Positions 9,885-20,023 of a stretch of DNA of 64,000 bases are shown here, one piece after another. The stretch is from contig CP136066.1 in the NCBI GenBank assembly GCA_032622095.1, positions 101,203,319 through 101,267,318 on the forward strand, given 5' to 3'. The first letter of the stretch is position 1; every line of letters begins with the position of its first letter. A program made the translations under genes and the position numbers. The notes under the pieces are model-generated. The model saw only the letters and a program-made list of their open reading frames with translations. It was not told the origin of the DNA and made no database searches. The DNA is from Siphonodentalium dalli (Eukaryota > Mollusca > Scaphopoda > Gadilida > Siphonodentaliidae).

Positions 9885-10160
9885 TGGGAGAATCTATTCA
9901 GAATTGAAAGGTTAATGTTATGCACACTTACTGGTTATTTTTAAAAAAATTTCTCAAAGGTGATTTCAATGCTTTCAAAGAGTACCCAGCTGATTTATGC
10001 TCGCATCTATAGATGTTGTCATGGCTGTCTCCTGTCCGTGTTGCTGTTTTACAAACAGTTTTGTTTCATGAATTATAGAACACATGGTAGCTCTACTCAT
10101 TGTTAATTTATTGATCCATGTAGAGCAGGACCTGGCTGGCTTATTGTACATCTCCTCTTA

Positions 10161-10945
10161 CTTAATCCTCTCTATATCACAGGATGACTCACTTACCATA
10201 GAATTCTTCGACCCATTTTGCTTTATCATAACCAAGTCTGGATATAGTGTGTCTGACATTTGCAGAATAAGGTCCCCAGATGGTGAATTTAGTGATACTA
10301 TCCCGCACTGTCGACTAGAGTCACCAAATTCACCCTTGCGATCCTCCTCCTTCTGTTTTGGGCCTCCACTGCTATGGAAGACCTAGGATCAGATTGAAGT
10401 TCACCTGTTGATGTTGGTGATGTTCACCCATTTAGATACCTCGATTAACGTATGCATTTTATCTTTTGCAAATTATTAAAGGGATATAGAAACAGAGCAG
10501 AAGGGATAAAGTAACTAAAATCATTGTTAATTCGAGACTATACATGTAGATACTTCCCAGAAGATGAGGTCCCCAGAGGGTGAATTTGGTGATGCTAGCC
10601 TGCTGTGCGGGATAGCATACCTAAATTCACCCTCTGGGGACCTCATTCTGCAAATGTCAGACACACTATATCCAGAATTGATCATGACATAACAAGGTTA
10701 GGAATTCCACTATTTAAATAGTTATTTTTTTTATTGGTTCTTTTCCTTCCGGTTTCCAGCAGTTTCCAGTATCTTGATTACCTTGCATGAATACTCAAGT
10801 GTCCATGTACATTCTGTTGCATGCATATAATAGAACCAATATATTGACTTCGAAAATAATTTGAAATATTCTTCTTGGCTGTTCAAATGGATAGAGAGAA
10901 TAATTCATGCTCACATACCGGTAGGACTTGATAACTCATTGCTTA
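10161..10945. repeat. Copy 1 of a direct duplication (split by a family C element)
   Basis: Sequence from CACAGGATGACTCACTTACC to TTCAAATGGATAGAGAG..GGACTTGAT matches 11352-11735 in the same orientation. Shared words include ATGACATAACAA, GGAATTCC, CATGAATACTCAAGT and AATAATTTGAAATA. A family C element (10243-10670) was inserted into this copy and is absent from the other, so insertion followed duplication or hit one copy only. Confidence 0.65.
10243..10670. mobile_element. Family C element (TATAGTGTG ends, about 430 bp)
   Basis: Terminal inverted repeat TATAGTGTGTCTGACATTTG / complement. Each end carries its own hairpin made of AGGTCCCCAGAGGGTGAATT and its complement, around a GC-rich loop (CCCGCACTG / TGTGCGGGAT). 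The centre holds GATTGAAGTTC and TATGCATTTTATCTTTTGC blocks shared with 24451 and 42692. The target duplication is not clear. No transposase. Confidence 0.75.
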
Positions 10946-10947
10946 TG

Positions 10948-11347
10948 TTAATCCTTTCTTTACTAAATGGATTCTCCCATTCAGTTATAAAAGTATACAT
11001 TGGAATGGTCTATTATTCATCTGTCCAGGGTATTCAGGAAAATAAGCAGATAATAAAAATTCAGAAGGAGTCCTATTTATTGAAAGGAAATGTTCAGATA
11101 ATAAGTTCAACAAAGGACCTATCAGGGCTCGATTTTGCTATGCAATCACCAATTTCTGCTTACCAATTGACAATGAATAAACTTGTATTGGTAGGGAATG
11201 CTATACAAAATCTACCCAGTGCTGCAAAATGCTACATTAATTTTTTAATTAATTCTACTCCTGCCTATTGTCATTTGTTGAACTTATTATCTTAGCATTT
11301 CCTGAGGGAACTACTCGTCAATGAGTAATTAGTATAGAAAGGGTTAA
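10948..11347. mobile_element. Family H element interrupted by a hAT-like MITE
   Basis: Starts TTAATCCTTTCTTTACTAAA, ends TTAGTATAGAAAGGGTTAA, about 400 bp with insert. A central inverted repeat AATAAGTTCAACAAA / TTTGTTGAACTTATT is typical of H. It carries the insert described at 11123-11262. The 144-codon ORF over the element starts at TTG and is spurious. Confidence 0.7.
11123..11262. mobile_element. hAT-like MITE nested in family H
   Basis: CAGGGCTCGATTTTGC at the left and TAATTCTACTCCTG at the right, flanked by ACCTAT and GCCTAT (imperfect target copy). A sister copy at about 48602-48766 is inserted into a family B element and shares TATTGGTAGGGAAT and TACAAAATCTACC. CAGGG ends and target repeats of this size fit hAT. 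Confidence 0.6.
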
Positions 11348-11351
11348 TACT

Positions 11352-11735
11352 GTTTATATCCCTCTATATTTCACAAGATGACTCACTCACTATAGATTCT
11401 TTGACCCATTTCGCTACATCATGACATAACAAAGGTTATTGGAATTCCGCTATTGACATAGTTATTTTGCTGATTCTGATTGCCGCTTTTCCCTCGGGAT
11501 TCATTCATTCATTGGTTTTACTCATTGTGTTTCCAGTTGTATCTCGATTACGTTGCATGAATACTCAAGTACAGTTCTTTGACTAAGAATCTTTAAAATC
11601 GATGAGGATTCTGTTGTGGGCATGTACCATTATATTGACTTTAAAAATAATTTGAAATACTCTGCTTGGCTGTTCAAATGCAAAGAGTGAATAATAGGAC
11701 TTGATCACTCATGGATTGTTTTAACTTTCAATCTT
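11352..11735. repeat. Copy 2 of the direct duplication
   Basis: Uninterrupted counterpart of 10161-10945; see that entry. Divergence between the copies is visible by eye (several substitutions and small indels), so the duplication is not recent. Confidence 0.65.
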
Positions 11736-11741
11736 CCTTTA

Positions 11742-12126
11742 ATTATCCCTCCCCCCCCCCCAAAGTTTGGCAGGGGGTGATATAGAAATTGATTCTGTCC
11801 ATCCAGTTGTCTGTATGTAACAACTTTGGAGCTCCCTATCTCTGTTATCATACATGTAAGTCAGATTTCAATGATAATTTGAACCATCATTGGGTATTAA
11901 AGGGATATCCACATGGAACAGGTTTCGTCCATTCATTTTTGCCAAGTTGTTGCCCTTTACAGTGAAAATGCATGTTTTGCCAACTTTGGATCGCTGTATC
12001 TCAGCCATCGTAGGTATTTGTCATGTTTCAATGACCACCTCAGAAAATTAATAATCCTCAGGGAAAAGCCACCTTTTTCAGGGATAATATGTGCAATGTA
12101 CATGTACTTGTTTATATCCTCACAGA
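11742..12126. repeat. CCCCC-headed dispersed repeat, 5' part
   Basis: A run of about 11 C followed by AAAGTTTGGCAGGGGGTGAT is the inverted head of the GTCCGTCC family. 'GTCCATCCAGTTGTCTGT' and 'TTTGGATCGCTGTATCTCAGCCATC' follow. The 3' remainder of the same repeat is probably at 12590-13069, split by the family D element. Confidence 0.5.
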
Positions 12127-12500
12127 AATATTATGGACTTGATCGGGTGCGTGAAATTGATAAGTTAGTACTCAGGTGCTATGTCAACCTGGGGAATGTA
12201 GCCTTCTACTAACATCACAGAAAATTTCAAAGAAATCGACCATACCACTCCATAGAAAAATCTGAACTATGCTCAATTGTAAATATTTACATCTTGATTC
12301 GGGAAGCAATTATCAGCGATAAATTTACACAAATGATTTCGCTGTTGAAAGTCATTGTATTTAATTACTTGTAAATACAAGAATGAGGGTGTATGTTATC
12401 AATTTGGATTCATATTCGTAAAAAATAACTATTATGAACAATATTATTCTCAATTTCTATTTGATCATCCCATCGGAGGGAGTGTTTCACATCACTTTAA
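12127..12500 (+). mobile_element. Family D element
   Basis: Consensus landmarks present: TTATGGACTTG at the 5' side, GATAAGTTAGTACTCAGG, GAATGTAGCCTTCTA, AATCGACCATACCACTCC, AATTGTAAATATTTAC, and the 3' end GTTTCACATCACTTTAA. Other copies here: 13968-14521, 17310-17660 (minus), 32966-33270 (minus), 47745-48078, 48893-49055 and 49300-49680. Better copies begin TTAAAGAC and end CTTTAA, suggesting TTAAAG termini. Superfamily unknown. Confidence 0.65.
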
Positions 12501-12589
12501 TGTTTATTCAAAATTTTTATCTGCCCTACATAAACATTCTATTTCAAGCTATTAATTTGAAATAGTTATACATGCTTATGTCTGGGTAT

Positions 12590-13069
12590 ATAATCTTAAT
12601 GCAATTATTTCTAAAATTTCATATCTTGAGTTCTGAGTACATGTATCTGGAACAGTGAATTTTTTGTTCTGTCTCACAAATATCTCAGCCTTGGCCCTTG
12701 GGTTATACGATTGAAAGGACATTTTGGGGGGTGTTTATGATCATGAGAGCTAAATTGATAGGAGTGTAATAATGTGTTCATTATAGAGTTATTCTACTTT
12801 GTTTATTCAGAAATGATGATTTTTTTTTTTTATCTCAGCCAAGGTTTATAACCAATTATTGGATTTCAGTCATTTCAATGAAATTTGGTATTGTGCTTCT
12901 TCGGAAAGACAGGTTTCAATAAAAGAGATCTGTTGATGTTTTTGTGATTATCAAATATTAATAGAGTTACTCAACTTCGGTTATTTGGATATGCAAACAC
13001 TATGTGGTATGCTAGCCATGTCAGTATTGCCACGTTGGGGTATACACCACAGCCCAGCTCTTGTTTTTG
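12590..13069. repeat. 3' part of a dispersed repeat
   Basis: Degenerate blocks AGAGTTATTCTACTTTGTTT, ATCTCAGCCAAGG and AGAGTTACTCAACTTCGG end in CAGCTCTTGTTTTTGG. A GCTCTTGTTT end also closes the member at 29764-30247. Probably the far half of the repeat begun at 11742. Confidence 0.45.
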
Positions 13070-13070
13070 G

Positions 13071-13312
13071 TTAACCCGTTCATAACTGGAGCTTCCTGAA
13101 ATTTTGCGAAAACCCTTGCTAATGCATTATCTTTTTATGCGAGTCTTCTATAGGGAGCCTCGCATATATAAGAGAATACATTGGACTTCTCTTAATAGTC
13201 TTATATACAATGTATGCGAGGCTCTTTATGTGATACTTGAATATATGAGATATTGCAATGGCACAGGATCTTTAATGCTGCACCAGCACTATTTCTGTAA
13301 TGAAAGGGTTAA
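13071..13312. mobile_element. Family B double-hairpin element (older type)
   Basis: TTAACCCGTTCATAACTGG to CTGTAATGAAAGGGTTAA with two degraded hairpins of the TATATGCGAG..CTCGCATATATAAG kind. The right inner segment keeps ATCTTTAATGCTGCACCAGC, shared with 9617 and 61720. Confidence 0.75.
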
Positions 13313-13440
13313 TTTGGTCCAAATGAAGTACCTGTAATTGTATTGACCCATTCTTTACAAAATGAATTCTCCCATCAGTTACAAAAGTATACAATGGAAT
13401 GGTCTATTATTCATTTTGAGGGATATTCAGGTATTAAAAG
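13311..13440 (+). mobile_element. Family H left-end fragment
   Basis: ATTCTTTACAAAATGAATTC..CCCATCAGTTACAAAAG..ACAATGGAATGGTC matches the H 5' region. It abuts the TTAA of the preceding family B element. Confidence 0.5.
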
Positions 13441-13967
13441 CGGCCGACAGACAAACAAAAATCTTTATATATAAAAGAGTACATGTCGGATCTGATCTGT
13501 CTGTCTGTTCATCTGTCTGTTCGGATTTTTCTCCCAGACACCTAGACCAATTTCAACCAAATTTTGTGTGGTAACTCGGGGAACCCTGGCGGAGGTTATA
13601 ACTGCATTAATCAAAATTTTGATTTAAATTTTTTTTATTACCGGTAAATAAATTAAAAAAACACACAAATTAAAATAAGCTCACTATTGGCCTATTTCAG
13701 AATCTATAAATGTAAATATTTAGGTTCAATATGAACCTATTTGCAGACCCGATGTAGGCTCTTTATATCTGTGTTTTCACTGTGGCCCACGCCATCCAAC
13801 AGAATAACGGGTATAAGTCCACTATGGGCTTGGCTTATTTCAGAATCAAATACATGTAAGTCGAATATTAACCTACATGAATATTTAGGTCTAAATGTGC
13901 GCGTAGCAGGCCACTCCAATGCATAATTAAAGCCTGCTTCAGCTAGTATAAAATAAAAGTGCAGAAG

Positions 13968-14521
13968 GATTCAAATTCACCGAGAGTCATTGCATTTAAT
14001 TAACCCTTTACCCAACAGAAGGGCCCTGTGCCAATGCATTCTCTTATATATGCGAGTCGACCATAGGTCGCCTCGCATATATAAGAGAATGCATTGGCTT
14101 AACACATTAAAAATTATAAAATTGTTAAAGAATGTAAGAAAAAATGGTAAAAAGTGTTTTAGGCCAATGCATTCTCTTATATATGCGAGGCGACCTATGG
14201 TCGACTCGCATATATAAGAGAATGCATTGGCACAGGGCATAACTGTAACTATCACAATGTGGTCAAGGAGCCGGTTCCAATGATATCCATATTTGTATGG
14301 TTCTATTGAGACAGGCCGAAGATATTTTAGGCTGTTGAAGCTTTATTTGGCCGGTTTTGGCTGGTTTGTTCTGGTTTGTTGGGTAAAGGGTTAATATATA
14401 AGAATGACAGTGTGTGTTGTCAATTTGGATTAATATTCATTAAAAAAAAATAACAACTTTGAGCAAGATTATTATCGATTTCTATTTGATTACTCTACCG
14501 AAGTGCTTCACATCACTTTAA
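13968..14521 (+). mobile_element. Family D element split by a family B element
   Basis: The D piece 13968-14000 (ACCGAGAGTCATTGCATTTAA) is followed by a complete family B element and then the rest of D (GTGTTGTCAATTTGG to CACATCACTTTAA at 14521). The uninterrupted D copy at 12127 shows that the two parts are contiguous, so family B inserted here, at TTAA. Confidence 0.7.
14000..14394. mobile_element. Family B young element, 395 bp, TTAA target
   Basis: Ends TTAACCCTTTACCCAACA and TGTTGGGTAAAGGGTTAA. Two hairpins, each CCAATGCATTCTCTTATATA..GCGAG(T/G)CGACC and complement, lie in mirror orientation around a 67-bp AT-rich spacer. A 150-bp unique part (with GGCCGGTTTTGGCTGG) is at the right. Near-identical copies lie at 45830-46229 and 50041-50440 in opposite orientation. 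TTAA duplicated at the borders and CCCT at the termini are the hallmarks of piggyBac. The ORFs on both strands (13977-14255, 13990-14217) are produced by the palindromes. Confidence 0.85.
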
Positions 14522-14773
14522 TGGTAAATATTGGGTGCATGCTATATAAGAATCAATTTCCTATCAGATCTTTCCACAGACTGTCTTTGATCATGTGTCT
14601 CATGACCAAAGGCATTTCTTCCTTGGGTTCCTGTGTTTACACTTGGCACAGCTTTCATCTTATGCAGTTTGTTCTTTTGCAAGTACATTGTAGTACACCG
14701 TGTTTCTTTGAGAAATGCAATAGAATTAGTGCCTGATTCTGAGTATACATCACATGATTTCTTCTGACAATGG

Positions 14774-15480
14774 GGTAATTATACCCCACTCTCGAATGGA
14801 ATGGGGGTATACTGGATTGACTTCGTCTGGCTGTCCGGACTTTTATCTGCTCATTTTTCCATCCATCTGGGCAGATATTTGAAACACCGCCATTCAACAG
14901 AAGGTTCAATCGTTTTTTTCTGGATTTACCATTCTAGAGTTAATCATCTTTGTTTATCTGGAAATGTTTTTTTTTGTCATTCCAATCAGATATCACAAAC
15001 ACCTGTTGTCGGATCTTAATGAATTTGGTATGGATGTTCACTAAATGTACCGGTACTATGATGGCAATCAATGGAGCTTTCAATCGTTTTTTTGGATTTT
15101 CCATTCTTGGGTTATTCATCTTTGTTTATCTGGTAATTTTGTTTTGTTTTGGTCCATCCAAGCTGATATCACAAACACCGGTTGTCCGATCTGGATGAAA
15201 TATGGTATGGATGTTCACTACTATGAGGGCAATCAATCGTTTTTTTCACGATTTTCCGTTTTAGAGTTATACATCTTTGTTTATCTGGAAATGTTTTTTT
15301 TTTGGTCCATCTGAGCAGATATCACAAACACCGGTTGACAAAAATCAATGAAATGTGGTATGAATGTTCACTACTATAAGGGCAATCAATTGAGTGTTCA
15401 ATCATTTATGTCAGGTTTTTAGTTCTAGATTTATTCGCGTTTGTTTATTTGGAAGTGTTCGTTTTTCCCCCCGTATAGTG
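14774..15480. repeat. Dispersed repeat with four internal tandem units
   Basis: Head ATACCCCACTCTCGAATGGA..GGGGGTATAC (inverted), then CTGTCCGGAC. Units beginning TTCAATCGTTTTTTT recur at about 14905, 15079, 15232 and 15397 (periods about 174, 153 and 165 bp). Each has 'TTTCCATTCTAGAGTTA', 'CATCTTTGTTTATCTGG', 'CAGATATCACAAACACC' and 'ATGGATGTTCACTA'. Three overlapping ORFs here are repeats of one another and are not genes. Confidence 0.7.
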
Positions 15481-15595
15481 CAACTTTGATACCTCTTGTT
15501 AGTTTCTTTCAGTCAAAATTAAATCCTCTTAAGATGAATTATACATGCTTGCAACCTTAAGTTAGTACCTAAATAGAGGCAAAATGTAATTGGCT

Positions 15596-16040
15596 TAATT
15601 ATTTGAACCCTTTCTTTATGAAATGCATTCTCCCATCAGTGATAAAAGTATAGACTACTGACCAGAAGGGTGTATTCGTTCATCTGGAAATACAGTAATG
15701 CTCTAAGTAATCGACTTCTTAACCACAGCAGAATTATGGGTAACTTTTCAGGATTTAGTCGGAAATATGGCTTGTTGGCATTCATCGGAAAGCTCTCCTC
15801 CTCGAGAGCTTTCCGATGAATGGCAACAAGCCATATTTCCGACTAAATCCTGAAAAGTTACCCATAATTCTGCTGTTGTTAAGAAGTCGATTACTTAGAG
15901 CATTTAATACTGTATAAGCAGATGACAGATAATAGAAATTGCAAGAGCAATCATATTCATTGGTTGGGAATTGTTCAGATAATAATGACCTTTTATCTGA
16001 ACATTTCCAAAGGGATATCCACTCATCAATGAGTATTTAA
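15596..16040 (+). mobile_element. Family H element split by a family A foldback
   Basis: H left part (CCTTTCTTTATGAAATGC..CATCTGGAAA) stops at 15690; H resumes at 15915 (TAAGCAGATGACAGATAATA) and continues to CATCAATGAGTATTTAAAG. The join, judged against other H copies, duplicates TA. Confidence 0.65.
15691..15914. mobile_element. Family A foldback MITE, complete, TA duplication visible
   Basis: Complete element of about 220 bp whose two arms are almost perfect complements around CTCTCCTCCTCGAGAG. It lies inside family H; the interrupted sequence shows TA on both sides, which supports Tc1/mariner-type insertion. Confidence 0.85.
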
Positions 16041-16127
16041 AGTATATATTTAAAGAGACATACAGCCGCTGTTATTAAAATCTTTATTTGTACATTCCTT
16101 GCCTAATGTTAAATATTTGGGTATAGG

Positions 16128-16271
16128 TACAGTAATGCCCTAAATAATCTCCCTGAGAGCTTTTGGATGAATGGCAACAAGCCATATTTCTGACTAAATC
16201 TGACTAAATCCTGGTAAGTTACCCATAATTCTGCTGTGGTTAAGGAGTTGATTATTTAGGGCATTACTGCA
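16128..16271. mobile_element. Family A foldback, left arm mostly deleted
   Basis: TACAGTAATGCCCTAAATAA then directly the right arm from CTGAGAGC; it carries a local duplication of TGACTAAATC. Ends GGGCATTACTGCA. Confidence 0.75.
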
Positions 16272-16573
16272 CGTTATATACTCATGCCAGTATATATGTA
16301 TAGAAACTGATAACTTTGATAAAAATTACAATTTTTTTTTAAATATAGGAAGTTTTTATCTTGGGATGAACAATATCATAAAAATTATGTGAGGCTGATA
16401 CAATTTTTTTCAGTAGGAGCAGTTAGTTTTTTATTGGGTAGGTTGGGAGTGGGTAATCAATCAATTTTTTAATTTCGGCTCAAGGCACCTGCAGTGGGTA
16501 AATGTGAAAAGTTTAAAAGGGTGGAACATGGAACAATTAATTGTGTTCATGATGAGTCTCCCGTGATGAGATG

Positions 16574-16832
16574 TTAACATTTTCATGATGGGAGCTGCGC
16601 TGATGCAGCATTAAAGACCCTGTGCCAGTGCATTCTCTTATATATGTGAGTCTCCCATAGGGAGCCTCGCATATATAAGATAATGCATTGTCAAGGTAAA
16701 GGTAAATATTGTTAGGCCAATGTATTCTCTTATATATGTGAGGCTCCCTATGGGAGACTCGCATATATAAGGGAATGCATTGGCACAGGGTTTTCGCAAA
16801 ATTTCAGGAAGCTTCATTCATGGAAGTGTTAA
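16574..16832. mobile_element. Family B double-hairpin element (older type)
   Basis: TTAACATTTTCATGATGGG to TCATGGAAGTGTTAA; hairpins GTGAGTCTCCC / GGGAGCCTCGC and the mirror image, joined by CAAGGTAAAGGTAAATATTG. Arm bases differ from the young type in a paired way (see findings). Confidence 0.8.
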
Positions 16833-17115
16833 CTTAATATATAGTCAGAGTGAATTTATCAACAAACATACCATAAATAATTTTGCAATTGAAATGTTTC
16901 AATTGATAATCTGTGTTTTATTGAATATTTTTCATTGCTCTTTAATCTGTAATGTACAGACATTCATGATTTGATCAGAATTTGCTCAACTGCTTGTTGA
17001 TAAAATGGCTGGCACTGTAACAGTAATGTTTACATGTACACAACTAAGAATTTAACACGCGATGTCACATCATTGAAGAGTTATCAATAAGAAAAATACC
17101 GGTAAGAACAAAGTC

Positions 17116-17690
17116 TACAGTAATGCCCAAAGTAATCAACTCCATAACCACAGCAGAATTATGGGTAACTTTTCAGGATTTAGTTGGAAATATGGCTTGT
17201 TGCGATTCATCGGAAAGCTCTCACTGAGAGCTTTCTGATGAATGGCAACAAGCCATATTTCCGACTAAATCCTGAAAAGTTACCCATAGTTCTGCTGTGC
17301 TAATAAAGTGATGTGAAACTCTCCGGTAGGGTGATCAAATATAAATGGAGATAATCTTCCTCAAAGTAGTATTTTTTACAAATATTATATCCAATATCCA
17401 ATATTATATCTTACTAGTAATTAAATGCAGTGACTCTCGATGGCGAAATCGTTTTCGTTAGTTTAGTGCCGATAGATGCATCCCGAAATCGAGTAGTAAA
17501 TATTTACAATTGAGCGTAGTTCACACGATGTTTTCTATGGAGTGGTACGGTCGATTAGCTTCAGATTTTCGGCAAAACTAGTATAATATTACCTTCCTCC
17601 AGTTGGCATAGCGCCTGTATACTAACTGATCAGTTTCACACACCAGAACAAGTACATATTAAGGAGTCGATTACTTAGGGCATTACTGTA
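17116..17690. mobile_element. Family A foldback split by a family D element
   Basis: Both arms are nearly complete to 17308 (TTCTGCTGTGC). The last 31 bp of the right arm (AAGGAGTCGATTACTTAGGG..CTGTA) appear only at 17661-17690, after a reverse-oriented family D element. Confidence 0.75.
17310..17660 (-). mobile_element. Family D element nested in family A
   Basis: Reverse of the D consensus: starts AAAGTGATGTGAAACTCTCC, contains GGAGTGGTACGGTCGATTAG and GTATACTAACTGATCAGTTT, ends CAAGTACATATT. D therefore postdates this copy of A, while at 15691 A postdates H. Confidence 0.7.
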
Positions 17691-18367
17691 TGTATTTTCC
17701 ATGTTCTTCTTAGTGACGATGGTTGTACAAACTTTTATGATTTTTCACATTTACATACTGCAAGAGCATTATGTCCCAAGCTTGAAATTCACTGTTTATA
17801 TTTTGAAGTTAGTAAATTTAGAGAAAAAAAATCAGAGATTCTTGATAATTTGAGTGATGGTTCTATAGATTCATATAAAAGTTAGTCAGGAGATGGTTGT
17901 GAGACATAATGGGAAAGTTCATCAGCTAATTAATGCTAATTAATCAATGATTAGCCAATCTGTGACTACCAGTGTTTGCATCAGTCGACTCCATGGCCCA
18001 TGTTTTATAGGATGATTAGCCATATACCGGTATTGCCTGTGTCTTTGACATTTTGCCAGTCCATGTGTATATCGTAGCACCATATGGTTTGGTGCGTGTG
18101 CATCTTGCTGCATACCAGCGCTAATCACTAATTTTCGCTTGTCAATTATGATTGCTAATAATCTCTTAACTTTATGATAATTGCCAATTTTGATGGAATT
18201 CAATTACCTCATTTTGAATTATGCAAATTGGCCGTCGAAACTAGGATTCTCCATATCACACCAGGAACTGAGAGAAGGAGGGAATATGATGGAGTACCAT
18301 GCACTAGTAGCTAGATGTTGCCCATCTGACAAGATGGGTCTATCTGACTTGTATATTAAAGAGGTTA
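17691..18367. other. No recognised feature
   Basis: AT-rich, with short direct repeats of GCTAATTAATC at 17925-17950. A 130-codon open frame at 18181-18573 overlaps the H fragment that follows and is not considered a gene. Confidence 0.4.
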
Positions 18368-18450
18368 TCTTTCTTAACCCTTTCATTATTAAACGATTCC
18401 CCCATGAAGATATTCCCCATCCAATTATAAAAGTTTACATTTGTAATAAT
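18368..18450 (+). mobile_element. Family H left-end fragment
   Basis: TTAACCCTTTCATTATTAAACG..CCAATTATAAAAGTTTACAT matches the first 80 bp of family H. Confidence 0.45.
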
Positions 18451-18947
18451 TTACTCATATTCATTGTGAGAAAAGGAGCGGTTGATAATACAAATGCATA
18501 TAACATGTACTACCTGACAATAAGTCCACCAAACAATTTGATATCTTCGATTACCAATACTTTTTTATTGTGAACATTTTAGATGTGCTGTACATGTACA
18601 TGTACTGCGTATGACATGAGCCCTGTGTTTGGGAACATTTTCTGAAGAAAAAAATCGTTTGCAATGAGATTTTCTCACATCTTGAAAGCTCTCATTCTGG
18701 GCATCTTAGTTCCCACTTTAAAGATCACATACTGATATTACGGTTCTAGTATGCACCAATTTTATTGAAACTTGACAGGACAGCTTGGCAACCTCGGTCA
18801 AGTGGTTGACATTCGGCATCCGCGGGTATTAAAATCTTATTGTGGTGCTAGTAATATTTTTTTTTAGACTGCCGTACTCCGCATTAATTTTTCACATGAC
18901 TGGCTTACACCCAGTCCAGTTTTACATGAGCGTGCACTGCATTAACT

Positions 18948-19172
18948 ACAGTAATGCTCTAAGTAATCGACTGAGAGCTTTCCGATGAATGGCAACAAGT
19001 CATATTTCCGACTAAATCCTGAAAAGTTACCCATAATTCTGCTGTGGTTAAGAAGTCTGGGGAGAGCTTTCCGATGAATGGCAACAAGCCATATTTCCGA
19101 CTAAATCCTGAAAAGTTACCCATAATTCTGCTGTGGTTAAGAAGTCGATTACTTTAATAGAGCATTACTGTA
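18948..19172. mobile_element. Family A foldback with the right arm duplicated in tandem
   Basis: The left end (TACAGTAATGCTCTAAGTAA) is followed by two direct copies of the right arm (GAGAGCTTTCCGATGAATGG to TGTGGTTAAGAAGTC), the second ending in the normal terminus. Confidence 0.75.
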
Positions 19173-19473
19173 TACACAAAACAATATTTCAATTAATAAT
19201 TTGTGTACGGTTTATTCAACATTCAAAGTTGGTCACTGACCGACATTCGCAATTGCATCATCAATGCAGTGTCGTACCATGCCAGAAATATACAGTCTCT
19301 GTGGTGGTTATAATGCTGACTTTAAAAACAACATAAAATTCTTATAAACATTGTATGAAAATGCGGTCTAATCTATAACTCAAGGTGGAACCAAAGTCCG
19401 CTATGGTAGGACTGATCACAGTTAATCGCATCAACGTGGCCAAGTAATGTAGTAATATCGGTAGTCAATGTCG

Positions 19474-19507
19474 TTAAGGAGGGTCGATTAATTAGAGCAT
19501 AACTGTA
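19474..19507. mobile_element. Family A right-end relict
   Basis: TTAAGGAGGGTCGATTAATT..GCATAACTGTA is a degenerate right terminus; its last bases form the left border of the 2.14-kb tandem duplication. Confidence 0.5.
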
Positions 19508-19662
19508 TACCGGGTACATGTATACAGCTGACTTTGAACCAGTTGTTACCATTCACATTGAAACTTAGTTCAACTAAATTTTACTTCACAAATTATAGCT
19601 GGTGCTAGACTCCTAGAGTGTGGTGATTTTGAACATACTTTATATTTGTTCTGTATGTGGCA

Positions 19663-19863
19663 TACAGTAATGCCCTAAATAATCAACTCCTTAACCACAG
19701 CAGAATTATGGGTAATTTTTCAGGATTTAGTCAGAAATATGGCTTGTTGCCATTCATCGGAAAGCTCTCACTGAGAGCTTTCCAATGAATGGAAACAAGC
19801 CATATTTTCGACTAAATCCTGAAAAGTTACCCATAATTCTGCCTTGGTTAAGGCATTACTGTA
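19663..19863. mobile_element. Family A foldback, right end shortened
   Basis: Complete left arm; right arm lacks the 15 bp between GGTTAAGG and GCATTACTG. The same deletion is in the copy at 21808-22008, as expected from the tandem duplication. Confidence 0.8.
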
Positions 19864-20023
19864 CATGTATTTGTTCTGTAGGTGGAAAGGGCGATTTAGC
19901 CCTTTGTGTGAGATCTATTTTGGGGAATATGGTGGGGGGAGGGGGGGGGGGCGCAAGCAAAATTATTGGGGGGGGGGGCATAGGGTCGGTGCCACAGGCT
20001 ACACCAGGCCCCCCGTACTATAA

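Noticed and set aside
13977-14255. ORFs on both strands over the TTAA element (also 46069-46428, 46124-46369)
   Set aside because: The same peptides recur because the palindromes are open in several frames; they are not proteins.
18181-18573. 130-codon ORF
   Set aside because: Its second half lies over a family H fragment, and the first half has no motif or coding bias.
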